From contig OZ020308.1 of the NCBI GenBank assembly GCA_963971305.1, positions 36,795,275 through 36,859,274 of the forward strand: DNA of 64,000 bases, read 5' to 3'. This document shows, in pieces, positions 1 to 11,896 of this stretch (position 1 is its first letter; every line of letters starts with the position of its first letter). The position numbers and the translations under genes were made by a program. Source of the DNA: Arcuatula senhousia (taxonomy: Eukaryota > Mollusca > Bivalvia > Mytilida > Mytilidae). The notes beneath the pieces were generated by a model that ran no database searches, had not been told where the DNA came from, and saw nothing but the letters and a program-made list of their open reading frames with translations.

Positions 1-212
1 CATAGGCTAAATTTTCCGCCCCTACCCACCTCTCCCCTTTTCCTGTGGTTCTTCAAAATTTACCGTTCCTTTGTTTCCCACCCCATCCCCATATTCCATT
101 TATCATCATCATTTCATGTTCATTCTATCACCCTTTTCATGTTCATCGCCTGTAAATAACCTTTATAACGTTGCACGGGCGTAAAACACCAACTCACTCA
201 CTCACTTACTCG
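1..212 (+). repeat. SINE-like element, 3' half with (ACTC)n tail
   Basis: This is the 3' half of the dispersed element seen whole at 41805-42295, cut by the window edge. It shows the shared blocks for this family: a pyrimidine-rich stretch, the TTTATCATCATCATTTCATG block, then GTTGCACGGGCGTAAAAC and repeated ACTC. No protein is encoded. Confidence 0.85.
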
Positions 213-1184
213 TGTCGCCGACGGGTACCTCTTGATCATAATGCAAGACACATGTGTTAAAGTTGTTGAAGATCACAAGAGTTTCAAACTTCGTAAATAC
301 TAATCGTTGAGTTCTATATTGGTAATCTGGGGAATTGAATTAAAGTTCATGGATCACAAATAAACTCAAAATTGTTTCTCTTCAAAATTATATTCTAGTG
401 CCATTTTGGCAAGCAGACTACACACACTTCATCTGAATCTAATTTATGTTCGTCCCGTTTCTGCACTTTCCTAAACCAGAACTTCATCGATTTCATCAAG
501 ATCAGCAAAATAATGTTCAAATTTGAGATTATTTAATTAATTCAAGAATTTTGTCTCTATAATTTGTTGTATCTCTGTTCTTAATAACCAAATGTTATCA
601 AGATTATTGAGATCAAAATATATATGCAAAAATGATTATAAAGTTTCTTAATTTGTCTCGGAAGTGCACAACAAAACTGTTGTGCTAAATCCCGTGTTTT
701 TGATATGGAAGGTGCTCTGACGTCCCATGGCTACAGCTTGCTGGAAAAATGCCGAGGACGTCCGAGCAATCTCGGACTACCCTCATGTTGAGAATTGTAG
801 GGAGGGTAACATCGTAACAAACATTCATAATATTGACATTGTTTTCCATTGTGGTATTTTGATTGCCACGTGTTCATGCACATGTAAATATAGGTAAAAT
901 TGGTATATTTATTCCACTTTTCAAAACATTTGTATCATCTTCCCTCCAAAATCGTTTATGTACCAAGACATGTGTATGTAAGAACTGAAACAGACAGTGA
1001 CTTAACACCCTGATAGTGGTACACCACTCTTAGAGACATAACAAATATCTTTTTTGCGGATAAAGATTTTTTTGCACATCGATACAATTTATTTCCTGGC
1101 AGTCTATACATTTATGTTGATTCCTTGTATAATTGTGTATAGACTGAAGTGTGACCTATTTTGTAATGATGTTCGACAAATAAG
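213..1184. other. no gene seen
   Basis: AT-rich sequence with no convincing coding region, RNA gene or repeat structure visible by eye. Confidence 0.5.
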
Positions 1185-1630
1185 CATTATACCACTGTAG
1201 AACTGTATGTGCTTCATCGACAACAAACAGCTCCACGTCTTTGTAAGACCTTGTAAGCCTCTGATGTCAACATCTGTCTCCATTTATCTACTGCTAGTAT
1301 GGATTCAAGTGATGTGAAGAGAAACTGGTATTCCCCATTTAAAATTCCTCCATCGTCTTTCTCTTTCCCAATGTAAGTTACCTTGAATCCCAACGAATTT
1401 AGATGTTCAGACTGTTCTTTCATTATTGAAACAAGGAGTGAAACAACTAGCACCTTGCATCAAAGGAAATGCTTCTTAGCACACACTCTTTCCACCTCCA
1501 GTTTGAATAGACAACTAAACATCCTTTCTGTGTGTCAGTAACGCATTAAGAGGCTTCAAGAGTTTCTTTCTGAAAGTTTTTGAGGGAACTTATGCCAAAT
1601 CTATCGTATTTTTCATCGTAATCCATATTT
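1185..1630 (-). pseudogene. RecQ-like DNA helicase, broken N-terminal fragment
   Basis: Reading on the minus strand from about 1626, three frames together give the start of a RecQ-type ATPase core. An opening stretch contains FGISSLKNFQKETLEA. A Walker A motif, QTGGGKSVC, lies near 1485-1510. Then comes the segment LVVSLLVSIMKEQSEHLNSL (motif Ia region), followed by FLFTSLESIL and VDKWR, and finally a DEAH box in VVDEAHTVLQW at about 1200-1225. RecQ helicases unwind DNA 3' to 5' using ATP. Here stops and at least two frameshifts separate the motifs, no introns are visible, and the remainder of the helicase is missing, so this is a dead fragment. It may be a processed copy or a piece of a repeat-amplified helicase family. 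The family call is firm from motif order; the exact orthologue is not determinable. Confidence 0.7.
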
Positions 1631-3124
1631 GTTTCGTTCTAAATTGTGACCAAAGTACTATATGAAAGGTATCATTTGATTGGCCGCCAGTAGTTCCTTA
1701 ACGGAAGTAGTAAGGAACCAATAGTAAAGGTTCGTTATTTATATATGAATATTCATGAAAAAGAGATAATTTGTATCAATGAACCCACGGGTGGTGAGAG
1801 GTAGCGTAGCAAGAGCGTGACCAACCGTGGGTTTCCGACGATGATAGAAACAAATCTTACTCTAACAAGTCAGATTCATTCTGACCTGTAGAAGTTAGAA
1901 TTGGATCTGAATCTACATAGTAAGAAACCAAAATAGAATATTGATGGTACGAGAGGAAAAATCTTGAATATCCTCGATTCTCTGAAAAAATTAAAACAAA
2001 ATGACAATCATTCACATCGAATTGTATCTGTAATCTCATTTCGACAGTTTCTTTCTGTTTCCACGCTAAACAGAGCTCTGATGTTGTAGAATCTTCAAAA
2101 TTATCAGGTGTTGGTACTGCCATGTTGACGCTGTAATGTTAGGATGGCTTGTAATATGATACACATTCGCGCTATAATCATTCTCGGAAGCCAAGCTGTT
2201 CTTCTCTCGCCTACTCGTTCATCACGCATGAAATACTTCGTTTTTGACAGTTTTGTATCGACTTTACATTTTTCTAATGCGATTTAAACATGTTTCTATA
2301 TTTAAATGATATCCAGTTCAAGATCCTGAATTTCATACCAGATGAATGAGTGAGAGAAGAACCCCTGGGTTTCCGAGGATGGCGAAAATAGGATGCCGGA
2401 TGTTTACTTATCTTTTTATTCCGAGTTTTCTAGATGTTAAAACAACAGTGTCGAATGTCTGTTGTTTCAATGCGCTCGCATGACCAAAGAAATTATGGTT
2501 GGAATTTATGAACACAAAGAATACAAAAATATATTTTAAGAATGACTTAAAAGTGTCCGTCGTGTTTTGTTTTCATGGCATGAACATGAAAGCTTCTTAT
2601 ACGACACATTTATTAGATAAAGGTAATAACAAAACTACCGAACTTGAATGATCAATCTCATAGTCCAGAGAAATGACAAAAAACGAATCAGTCATACCGG
2701 AGAACTGGTGGATCGCAATGGTCCTGACTTGGTACAGGCATTTCAAACGAAATGGTGGGTTAAACCAGGTTTTATGGCGCCAAACCTCCCTCTTCCATTG
2801 CGATCTTAGGATCCGGTAATGACCATAGAACACAACATAGTTGTGAGACACAATAGGGATATTGAGGTGATCATCTCAGTACAGCAGACCAGTCAAACAC
2901 TAATTAAAACAATAAACTATCATATCTTTTAACTCAATTTTGAACTTTTCTACTAGTGGCTGATAACGAAGAAAGAATTTTTTTAGTGATCGTATGAGAC
3001 GTATTTTCTTATAGCCCTGCTTCAAAAGTCGGTCACGAAGTCGGTCAAGAATCATTCTTCATGTCCAAACGTTTAAATTCAATGCAATATTGAAAATGGT
3101 CCACAACAAACATACAGAAAAATG
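1631..3124. other. no gene seen; one short inverted repeat
   Basis: No supported gene. A perfect 9 bp inverted repeat (AACCCACGG at 1782-1790 with CCGTGGGTT at 1825-1833) could form a hairpin. The block around 2640-2830 has the feel of a dispersed repeat but has no second copy in this window to prove it. Confidence 0.4.
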
Positions 3125-3657
3125 AGAGCCGGTGGTGTAGTGGTTAACGCATCGGGCTACTAACACCAAGGTTCGTGGTTCGATCCTCGTCCATTTCATG
3201 AAAATTTCATGAACCAATTTTCCGACTCTCTCTTGACACCATTTGCGAGGATGGTCTTAAGGAACGATGCTAGTCCTTCGGAAGGGACGAAAAAGGTTGT
3301 CCCGTGTATGTGGAGAGCAATACCCAATGCACGTTAAAGACCCCCGTATAGAATTCGATAAGAGTAGGCTCAATGGGAACGCTGACCATAATGGGCCAAC
3401 GTGTGTGGAGAGTGTCACGCTTCATGCACGTAAAAGACCCATTTGTGGACCGCCAAGTAGGGCACCACATAGGCAAAATTTTCTGGTTATACCCACCTCT
3501 CCCCTTTTTCTGTGGTTCTTCAAAATTTACCGGTCCTTTGTTTCCCACCTCGCCCCCATCTTTCATGTATCATCATCAATTCATGCTTTTCATGTTCATC
3601 TCCCGTGAATAACCTATATAGCGTTGCACGGGCGTAAAACAGCAACTCACTCACTCA
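3125..3657 (+). repeat. tRNA-headed SINE with (ACTC)n tail
   Basis: The head resembles a tRNA gene: an A-box-like GGTGTAGTGGTTA at 3133-3145 and a B box GGTTCGATCCT at 3177-3187, which together form an internal RNA polymerase III promoter. The body then joins the same 3' module as the other ACTC elements (from about 3385: GACCATAATGGGCCAACGTG through GTTGCACGGGCGTAAAAC and ACTC repeats). The 5' portion differs from the copies at 8612 or 41805, so this is a separate SINE family that shares a 3' tail with them. The tRNA type is uncertain. No clear target-site duplication was found. Confidence 0.75.
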
Positions 3658-6378
3658 GTTAAATGTTGCAACCGAAAGCTGAATCTTAATATCATTAAAT
3701 TTATTCCCAACATTTATATTGAAGAAAATGTACTAAAAATGACAATAAATGCAATTCAATATATGTACTAGCCATTTATAACAAGTTGTATTATTTTTTG
3801 GAGCTAAAATGATATTAATAAAGTAAGCAAAATTTTATTTGTATAAAACAATGTATTTTCAGGGAAAATCAGTTGATGAATGGTTAACTGTGTTTATCTT
3901 TTGTTTGTATAAATGCATAACTAAATTTTGAGCCAATTATATGTACAGATTAAAAGATTTTTTTTATCTAATCTATATCTTACAATCAGCATTCCTAATT
4001 TACAAACCATATGTTTTTTGTCAATATCCATAGCATCGTTTAATAACTTCATGTTGAACAACTGATTATCGTCAGAGCATGTATTCCACATGATGACCCA
4101 TCATCTTAAATGGGGTGCTTCAACTCCATATTAAGGGTCCATGATCCCAGTCCATTCTCTTTAGCAGAAGCACTAAAACATTTAAATCGACACGTCAAGT
4201 AGTATAATTAATTTATACCATTTCAACATATATCAAAGAAAAAATCAAAATATTGTCTAAACAATAATCTTGCAGATTATATTGTTCATTTTTTAATAGT
4301 TTTAGTATTGGATTGATGTTAGAAATTCATCGACTCTTGTTTTATGATCTTTGATACAGAAATACTATAGCACATTAACACAATCTGATCATGAAAATCA
4401 TGCAAGCAACTGTTGATAAACATTAGATTTTATGATAACTATATATATATAACGGTGCTCTATCACATATAATAGTAATTACTGGTAAATAATTGGGAAA
4501 AAATGAAAATGTGAATACATTAAATCACTGTTTGGAATAAATAAAAGAAAGCAAAAAAGTAAGTTGTTTAAAATGTTCAGTGTTGTTTCTTAAAGTCATC
4601 ACGAAAAAAAACAATTCAGGTATTGTCAGTTCCTTTATGAGTAAAAAGAATGCATACTTACTCGAAGTTTTGAAAATAAGACCTTATTTTTTTATTGGTC
4701 TGGTCGTTCAAAGGATCCATTAATATTATAGATCTGCTTCTTGTATCCAGAATCTGCAATCGTCATGAACATTCATAAGACCCTTTTTTCATCACTTTTG
4801 AAAATTAAAAATTATACACCTTTACAGAAACAAACCGAATTTAAAATAAATTAAAAAAAAACATTAATTATACTATTTATTAGTATTGATAAATGTGAGG
4901 CTTACAAATGAATAACAATATGTTTACAATTTATTGTGAAACTTTATATATGCTCCTGTTATGATTTCGGGATGGAGAGAATTCTGGACCCATTAAGGAT
5001 CTGGGGAACAAATTTACAGAATTAGTACTGTCATTATACATGTAGAAGAAGCATTACACAATGTGGATCTGAATAGTTGCGTTTTGAATATACACCATGG
5101 TACTGTTCAGGAAAGAACGAAAGGTAACCAGATCACATCAATCACAGGAATGTAGTGGACTGAGGGTCGTGTTATGGTATCTACAGATTTGAAATATATA
5201 GTGCGCCATTGGTTTGTAACATTTCCCGTCTTTTCTAATGTAATTGTGACGTTACTCTTGTATAGGCAGCGTAGCCATCTTTTTAACGTTTACCGAATAA
5301 ATACAACGCGAACGCACAAGGTACTTCCTTTGAGTTAAGTTTCATCAAAATCAATCAAGCAGTCTAGGAGAGGTTTCCCTAACAAGGTACATGTATTTGG
5401 ACATACAGACTGACAAGGTGATTCCTATATAGCCCATAACTTTGCTTGTGGGCACATAATCAATGAATAAGTACATACTTAGTAATTTAACTGACTTGAA
5501 AAACTCAACATCATAGATGTTAAGGCTGGATATTGTACCCAACACCTCTAAGCCTGCATCATGCTTTTGGAAAATGAAATCAACTAGTTCTGATTTTAAA
5601 AAAAATATAAATACATTAATATAATTTTATGATTAATGTGTCATTGCCAAAGCTATTTTTAATTCTGTTGCTTTAAGTGGCAAACTTCTAAAGACACAAT
5701 CCAAATTGATTTTTTTTACATTGGGAAAACCCCATACTTCACAGCAATTGGAAAAATGGTCCTTACATAAAAATACTACAACTAAATTAATTTAAAATTA
5801 CTGCTAATACAAATATATAGATAAGGTGCATATCAACGCGACAACAATTTACAGTCACAAATAATTTGTGGAAACAGATGAAAAATATTTGGTAAATCAA
5901 ACACTTTTTATCCGTTTCTAATGCTTGTACAAATATCTAAACTTCTATATAATGCTACAGTGTCATTCCGAAGTAGCGATTTCACATCTTTATCAACCAG
6001 TTGATGCCCCTTACAACAGTTTATAAATTGTGGGGGTTGGCAAGGTTATGACCACCATTGTTTTTCTATGTTTTCCCAGGCTGGGCAATACCCTAAATTT
6101 TCACTGATCATGCTGATTGTCATAATTGTTTGACACACCAACCCCAGTGTTAACTGCCCCATTGTATCCTTCTTGTCGATGGATGCATGGCTCGTCTTCC
6201 TCCACGGGGAGGTACTGGTAGGAATTCTGGAGGTCTTACAGCACAATGCCATGATTACTGAATTCATATTCAAGCCTTCGGGAAAACAACATATCCCCTT
6301 GGGATTACAATTCGGGATATTCCCCTCTATTAACGGCCACAATTGTATCTATATTTTTCTATACTCTTCATACTTATT
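3658..6378. other. no gene seen
   Basis: About 2.7 kb of AT-rich DNA. Only short chance reading frames are present, and no repeat shared with the rest of the window was recognised. Confidence 0.5.
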
Positions 6379-6808
6379 CCCCCGTGCGGGAACCGGGTGT
6401 GAAAAGAATAGTCATGCAGCCGCCCGTAAAGCTTGTCGTATGAGGCGTCTAAACGGGTCAACATGTTTGCCGTGTGTTGTGACCTGTGTCGGGGGAGAAC
6501 AGGATCCTGGTCCACGTATGTGGGCTTTGGCCCTTACTTCTTCTAGACAGGCGGTCTGATCAATCGGCTGGTCACGCCAAGCCCTGTGGCTCATGGGTCA
6601 ATCGAGTGGATGTCATTCTGGAGGGTTGTATCGCCAGGTAACCCCTGACACGATGCTTGTCTCCATTAAAGAATACTAGTACTCTGTGCGAGTATACTGT
6701 CCTTGTAGCCCTGATGCGTTCAACTGGAGCCCCGTTGAGCAACCGCATCGCCCTTGTTGGCGCTCCGTGGTGGGCGGAGAGCAAAGCAGTGAATCTTTTT
6801 CTCTCATC

Positions 6809-8248
6809 ATGGGTTCCCCCCCCCCCAAAAAAAAACAAGGTCAAGCGAAACGTTTAAAAGAAATATTTTTTGTAGTGATGATGACGAGCAGGACGCACCA
6901 ACTCCATCTAAGCGTCAAAATACAACAAATGATAGTTGGCCAAAGTTTATTGTGCTTTCAAGCAAAGATGCAACTCGCCCTTTGACAAAAGTGATGTTTC
7001 CAAGGTTACGAAACTCCGATCCGATAACCTCTTTGTGGAGTGTGCAAAACAACAACAAGCCAAAATATTTTGACAATATCGTCCATTTTAAAAATTCCAG
7101 TTTCCGCTGAAGCTCATCGATCACTGAATCGTTCGCAGGGTATCATTCGAGATAGAGATCGGCTCTGAACTGTTATCACAGGGTGTCACTCAAGTCAAAA
7201 GATTCACCAAAAAAGAAGACAACAAAATTATCAAATTAAATACTTATCTTCTTACTTTTAATTCAGCTGTTCCACCAAGTCATTTAAATCTAGGCTATTT
7301 CAGAGTGTCTGTAGACATCTTTGTTCCTAATCCTCTTCGCTGTTTCAAATGTCAACGTGCTACATGCAATGGAAGGGAAAGGTGTGTTAAGTTTGCTCAG
7401 GAAGGCCACTCGGATTTCAACTGTGCCAACGATCCTAAGTGTGTAAACTGTAGCGCTGACCACCTTTCATCATCCAAACAATGCCCAATCCTTTTAAGTG
7501 AAAAACAAATTCAAAAAATTAAAGCTGAAAAAAAACATGATACCAAGAAGCACGTCGTCAAGTCTCTATCTTGAATGAAACAACACCATCCAGGTCGTAC
7601 GCTGAAGCTGCCTAAACCTATAGGACATTTGGTTACCAAACCATGTATACTTGGCCTGAGGGTGAAATTAAGCCCCGTACATGCAATATCAATGGATGGT
7701 TGTTTGGTACCGACTGTTTTGACAATGAAACCCAAAAAGGTTTTGTCAAATACAGCAAGAAACCATGGAAAGAGTTGTATGATTCTCAACCTCCTCCACG
7801 AAAGTCCACAGTAGGTCCAAATAACGATTCGGTGGTCGATGAAAAATTGTTCTATACACCTCGTCAGTCATCTTGGGCCGGTTTTGAAGCTCCAGCCAGA
7901 GTTTCCAACCCTAAGCCCTCTTCAACTTCAAAAACTTCTTCATCCCAGAAGAAACAGTCTTCCTCAAGATCATCGTCCGCTTCTCAAACTTCAAATAGAC
8001 ATCAGCGATCCTCACAGCCGGATAGACGACAGAACTCGTCACAGCAGACGTCACCATCAAAATCTCGATCCAAGAAAGCCGAACGAAATGCAATCTTTAT
8101 GCACAATCGTTTTGGCGATCTTGCTGACGACATGGAGTCGGATATGGATCTTTCGGAAACACCGATCGAGCGTTCACAGAGCCAGTCTCCACAAAGACGT
8201 AGGCGATCTCTCGGTAGACTTTCCGATCCTAATCAGACTCCTAAATGA
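6809..8248 (+). pseudogene. LINE ORF1 (RNA-binding Gag-like protein), broken
   Basis: The likely start is the ATG at 6809, followed at once by a C-run and an A-run (6816-6837) that have probably slipped. A segment downstream reads like the usual I-type ORF1 N-terminal domain (SWPKFIVLSSKDATRPLTKV). From 7305 a zinc-knuckle array is visible with cysteines in RCFKCQ, GRERCVKF, GHSDFNC, KCVNC and KQCPI. The C-terminal part, 7643-8248, is serine- and glutamine-rich and basic, and ends LGRLSDPNQTPK, nearly the same as the second copy. ORF1 proteins of this class coat LINE RNA in the cytoplasm and nucleus. Its TGA overlaps the ORF2 ATG as ATGA at 8245-8248. Several stops and frameshifts make this copy non-functional. 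Confidence 0.8.
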
Positions 8249-8516
8249 GTACCATCATTCAATGGAATGGTCGAGGCCTCAAGGCCAATTTTCTTGAATG
8301 ACATCTGTTAGTGCAGTCTTTAGATCCAACTGTCTTTTGTCTTCAGGAAACTGACACGATTTCCTAGAAGGGCTTCTCTATGTATAGCAAATTTTCTAAT
8401 ACCGAGCGAGCTGCTGGCGGATCTTCCATTTAAGTAAAGGATCGCATTCTCCATAGTTCGATTCCTTTAACTACCGATCTGCAAGCAGTTGCCGTGAGAG
8501 TTTCATTACATCAAAC

Positions 8517-9492
8517 GTCCCGGGTGGCGAATAGGCCCGCAGCAGAGCCTAGCTTGTCGTAAGAGGCGACTAAGGGTCTTGGGATTCTGACGTCGGGTCA
8601 GTGCTCAGCCCGTCCCGTGCGGGGCCCGGGTGGCGAATAGGCCCGCAGCAGAGCCTAGCTTGTCGTAAGAGGCGACTAAGGGTCTTGGGATTCTGACGTC
8701 GGGTCAGTGCTCAGCCCACAGAGCGACCAAGTGTGTACCCTAGGTGGCAGAATAGGGTAGCCCTCGTCCGCAGGGGTTGTCAGGTCTATAATACGGAAAC
8801 CCTGACCGCCGACCATAGTGGGCCAACGTGTGTGGAGAGTGCCACGCTTCATGCACGTAAAAGACCCCTTTGTGGACCGCCAAGTAGTGCACCACATAGG
8901 CTAAATTTTCCGCCCCTACCCACCTCTCCCCTTTTCCTGTGGTTCTTCTAAATTTTCCGTCCCTGTGTCTTCCACTCCATCCCATATTTCATTTATCATC
9001 ATCATTTCATGTTCATTTTATCATCCTTTTCATGTTCATCGCCTGTAAATAACCTATATAGCGTTGCACGGGCGTTAAACACCAACTCACTCACTCACTC
9101 ACTCAGTGCTCAGCCCACAGAGCGACCAAGTGTGTACCCTAGGTGGCTGAATAGGGTAGCCCTCGTCCGCGGGGGTTGTCCGGTCTATAATACGGAAACC
9201 CTGACCGCCGACCAAAGTCGGCCAACATGTGTGAAGAGTGCCACGCTTCATGCACGTAAAAGACCCCTTTGTGGACCGCCAAGTAGTGCACCGCATACGC
9301 TAAATTTTCCGTCCCTACCCATCTCTTCCATTTTCCTGTGGTTCTTCAAAATTTACCGGTCCTTTGTTTCCCACCCACCCCATTATTCATTTATCATCAT
9401 CATTTCATGTTCATTTTATCATCCTTTTCATGTTCATCGCCTGTAAATAACCTATATAGCGTTGCACGGGCGTTAAACACCAACTCACTCAC
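8517..9492 (+). repeat. SINE-like element A, inserted in LINE and itself split
   Basis: This copy is flanked by a perfect 14 bp target-site duplication TCATTACATCAAAC at 8503-8516 and 9493-9506. The empty site is seen in the other LINE copy near 12750. The element starts GTCCCGGGTGGCGAATAGG and ends in ACTC repeats. It is interrupted by a second copy at 8612-9102. Long target duplications and a simple-repeat tail indicate LINE-mediated retrotransposition. Confidence 0.93.
8612..9102 (+). repeat. SINE-like element B, nested inside element A
   Basis: This is a full-length 491 bp copy that starts GTCCCGTGCGGGGCCCGG and ends in ACTC repeats. It is flanked by a perfect 14 bp duplication of element A sequence, TCAGTGCTCAGCCC at 8598-8611 and 9103-9116. 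It was therefore the last of the two to arrive. Confidence 0.93.
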
Positions 9493-10025
9493 TCATTACA
9501 TCAAACAATAACTCTATGTTCAGTTAATATACCACCAAATGATAATTTAACTTAAGCGCAACTTCAAAATTTAACAGATTAGCTTCCTGCTCCATACATG
9601 CTAATTGGGGACTTCAATGCCCACAATCCATTATAAGACAGTGTTACTTTAAATGATAAGGGTAAAAAGATTGAGGATTTTTTTTATCCAAAGAATCTCT
9701 TTGCATTTTTAATGATGGTTTGTCTACATTTTTACATTCTGGCAATGGAACCTATTCATCAATTGATCTCTCAATTTGTGATCCTTCTATTTTATAAAAC
9801 TTCTCGTGGCAAGTCCATGACGATCTCTGTGGAAGTGATCACTTTCATATAATTTTAAAAGATCTCTTTGGTGAACCTGAACAAAGAATTCCTCGCTATA
9901 AGCTAGAGAGGCCCGATTGGCAAACATTTTCTATACTGTTCGGAAAAATTAAGACCAGAACTTTTTGATCATGACCAAGAACCAATTACAACATTAAATC
10001 AAACTCTTATCTCCATAGCAGATGA

Positions 10026-10532
10026 CGGGTTCCGGGTGGCGAATAGCCTCGCAGTAGCGCTAAGCTTGTCGGTAAAAGTCCACTAAAGAGCGCTCAGAAA
10101 ACTGACATCGGGTCAGGCCGCTTTGCCCACAAAGCGACTGGGATGTGTGCCCCAGGTGGTTGAATGGGGCAGCCCTGACATCGAGAGATGCGGGGTCGTC
10201 AGGCAATAATGCGGAAAACCTGACCGCAAACCATAGTGGTGCACCGTGTTGGAAAAAATGTCACGTTCCTCGCACGTTAAAGAACCCTGCTGCAGGTCTC
10301 GGTAAGAGTAGGACCCGTAGGATCTACATGCAGTAGGCTAAATTTCCCGTCCCTACCCATCACTCCTTTTTCCAGTGGCAGTCAAAACTCACCTACCCAA
10401 TCGGCCTTGTCCCCATTTCCTCCACTTCATCAACATTTCATGTTCATTGTATCACCACTTTCATGTTCATCTCCCGGATATAGCCGAAATCGTGCTGCGT
10501 GGGAGTAAAACAATAACTAACTAACTAACTAA
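10026..10532 (+). repeat. SINE-like element, (AACT)n-tail subfamily
   Basis: A 507 bp insertion in the decayed LINE ORF2, flanked by a perfect 13 bp duplication CCATAGCAGATGA (10013-10025 and 10533-10545). The 5' head (GGGTGGCGAATAG) is related to the ACTC copies, but the 3' half differs and the tail is repeated AACT after GTGGGAGTAAAACAATAACT. A second copy lies inverted at 16949-17421. Confidence 0.93.
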
Positions 10533-10930
10533 CCATAGCAGATGAAACCATTCCTAAGACCTCGGCAACTCCTAAAAAACTGAGTGTGGCAAGGCTATCG
10601 ACGATAGAAATAAGGCTCAAAAACTATTCGACAAACATCAAACAAAAGAAAATATGAGTAATTTTAGAATTTTTTGGGCGAAGGCTAGACGAACTTGTCG
10701 ACAATCCAGAAGAACATCCTGGAATAAAATTGTATCTGGTTTAACTTCACGCACTCCCAAATTTTATACAAAAATTAAAAATCCTCAGTTAAACATCTGA
10801 ACGTTGGCAAGTCCACTTGAACATCTGAAAAGGACATTGCCAACAAACTAGCTGATACCCGCACGGATATATCCGGTCCAGGATAAATAAATGTGTCTAA
10901 ATAAAGACAAAATGGCTTTCATTTTCCGTT

Positions 10931-11838
10931 TTTATACGACCGCAAAATTTTTGCGATCGTATAATGGTATGGCGATGTCGTCGTTGTCGTCGTCGTCTGG
11001 GGACATTTGGTTTCCGTGCGATAACTTCAGTAAATATTGACCGATTGTTATGAAATTTTTATATGATGTTTGTAACCACTAGAGGAAGGTTCCTATTGAA
11101 TTTGGGGTTGGTGGCCCTTACCGTTTTGGAAAAAAGGGCCAAAAGGGGCTAAAACGGGTGTATTGACAAAACTGTTGTAGAATGTTTATTATTCATTTGA
11201 TTTTTAAAATTCTTTTTTATTGAATTCCTTATTAAATTCTGTCAACAAAATGTGTCAATGGTTTTGATGTATATTGAACCCTTACATTGCTACAGGGGGC
11301 CAAAGACGGGCCACACCCAAAAATCAACTTTGTTATTTGTGGTCCGATTTTCAAAATCTGTTTTTCATTGGAATCCTTGTGAAAATCCCTGCCTGCATTT
11401 TTCAATCAGATTTGAAATATCTCTTACTGTTTTTGAGATATAAGGGGTCAAAGGGGCAAAAAACGCCATTTTTAAAAGTTGGTCAAGGCAAATGGTTTTA
11501 CACAAGAAATTTAACTGTAGTGGGCCAGCCAATTGTTTTGAAGTTTAAACATGATGATTATATACACTGAAGGAAGCTTTTTATTGCATTTGGAGTTTGT
11601 AGTACTAACCTTTTTTTAAAAGGGGCTTATTCGTGTTAAAAATGTCTCAAATGAAACTCAATGAATAAATGTTATTGTAAATATGTGTCAAATATGCATT
11701 TTAAAGTCCACCATAGGTTGCATGTGTAAAAAAGCTTTGTAAGTCTACCATGGGCTGCATGTGACCAAAGCAATAGACTATCCATATTGGGTTCAACTTG
11801 TTGCGGTCGTATCATGCTGCGCTCGGCGTAGCTTTTTA
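10931..11838 (+). repeat. hairpin-ended dispersed element T, copy 1
   Basis: The left end is a near-perfect 31 bp palindrome (10933-10963, TATACGACCGC pairing with GCGATCGTATA). A GTCGTCGTCGTC-type run follows. The right end near 11801-11838 carries TTGCGGTCGTATCATGCTGC, whose GCGGTCGTAT is the inverse of the left ATACGACCGC, so the two ends form short subterminal inverted repeats. Internal sequence alternates GGGGTCAAAGGGGC-type blocks. No open reading frame is supported. An inverted copy is at 19078-20387 and a partial one at 37619-38300. The transposon class is not identified. Confidence 0.75.
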
Positions 11839-11896
11839 TTTCCCAATCACAATACAACATTATTACAAAAAGGAAACAATTGCTGTCTTCATTAGC

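Larger units (their letters stand above)
6379..10858 (+). mobile_element. I-type LINE, decayed copy with 5' UTR, 3'-truncated
   Basis: The copy begins with a GC-rich leader (CCCGTGCGGG near 6380 and GCTTGTCGTATGAGGCG near 6431). It continues through ORF1 (from 6809) and the first third of ORF2 (from 8245), and breaks off at about 10858, where similarity to the better copy at 11896-16435 stops just before the reverse transcriptase. Three SINE-like elements have inserted (8517-9492, with 8612-9102 nested inside it, and 10026-10532). Stops and frameshifts are frequent, so the element is dead. It is older than all three insertions. The I-type assignment comes from the ORF1 zinc knuckles and, by homology, the RNase H of the other copy. 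Confidence 0.85.
8245..10858 (+). pseudogene. LINE ORF2, endonuclease part only, broken by SINEs
   Basis: The start (STIIQWNGRGLKANFLE) matches the apurinic-type endonuclease start of the ORF2 at 12468. A stop follows within 20 codons. The coding remnant is in three blocks: 8245-8516, 9507-10025 and 10546-10858, separated by SINE insertions. The second block holds remnants of the endonuclease active-site regions (GDFNAHNP near 9608 and GSDHF near 9832). Nothing beyond the linker before reverse transcriptase remains. Compared with the intact copy it also has internal small deletions, for example around 8340, where the residues after the QET motif are lost. Confidence 0.8.

Noticed and set aside
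1857..2123. 88-codon minus-strand frame starting MAVPTPDNFEDST
   Set aside because: The first residues recall mollusc Gag-like proteins, but the rest does not, and no retroelement context follows.
3125..3200. tRNA gene
   Set aside because: A and B boxes are present, but the stems do not close into a clean cloverleaf and the block continues into a SINE body with an ACTC tail.
8676..9446. several short proteins (for example MWCTTWRSTKGSFTCMKRG type)
   Set aside because: The same frames recur in every SINE-like copy on both strands; they are translations of a non-coding repeat.
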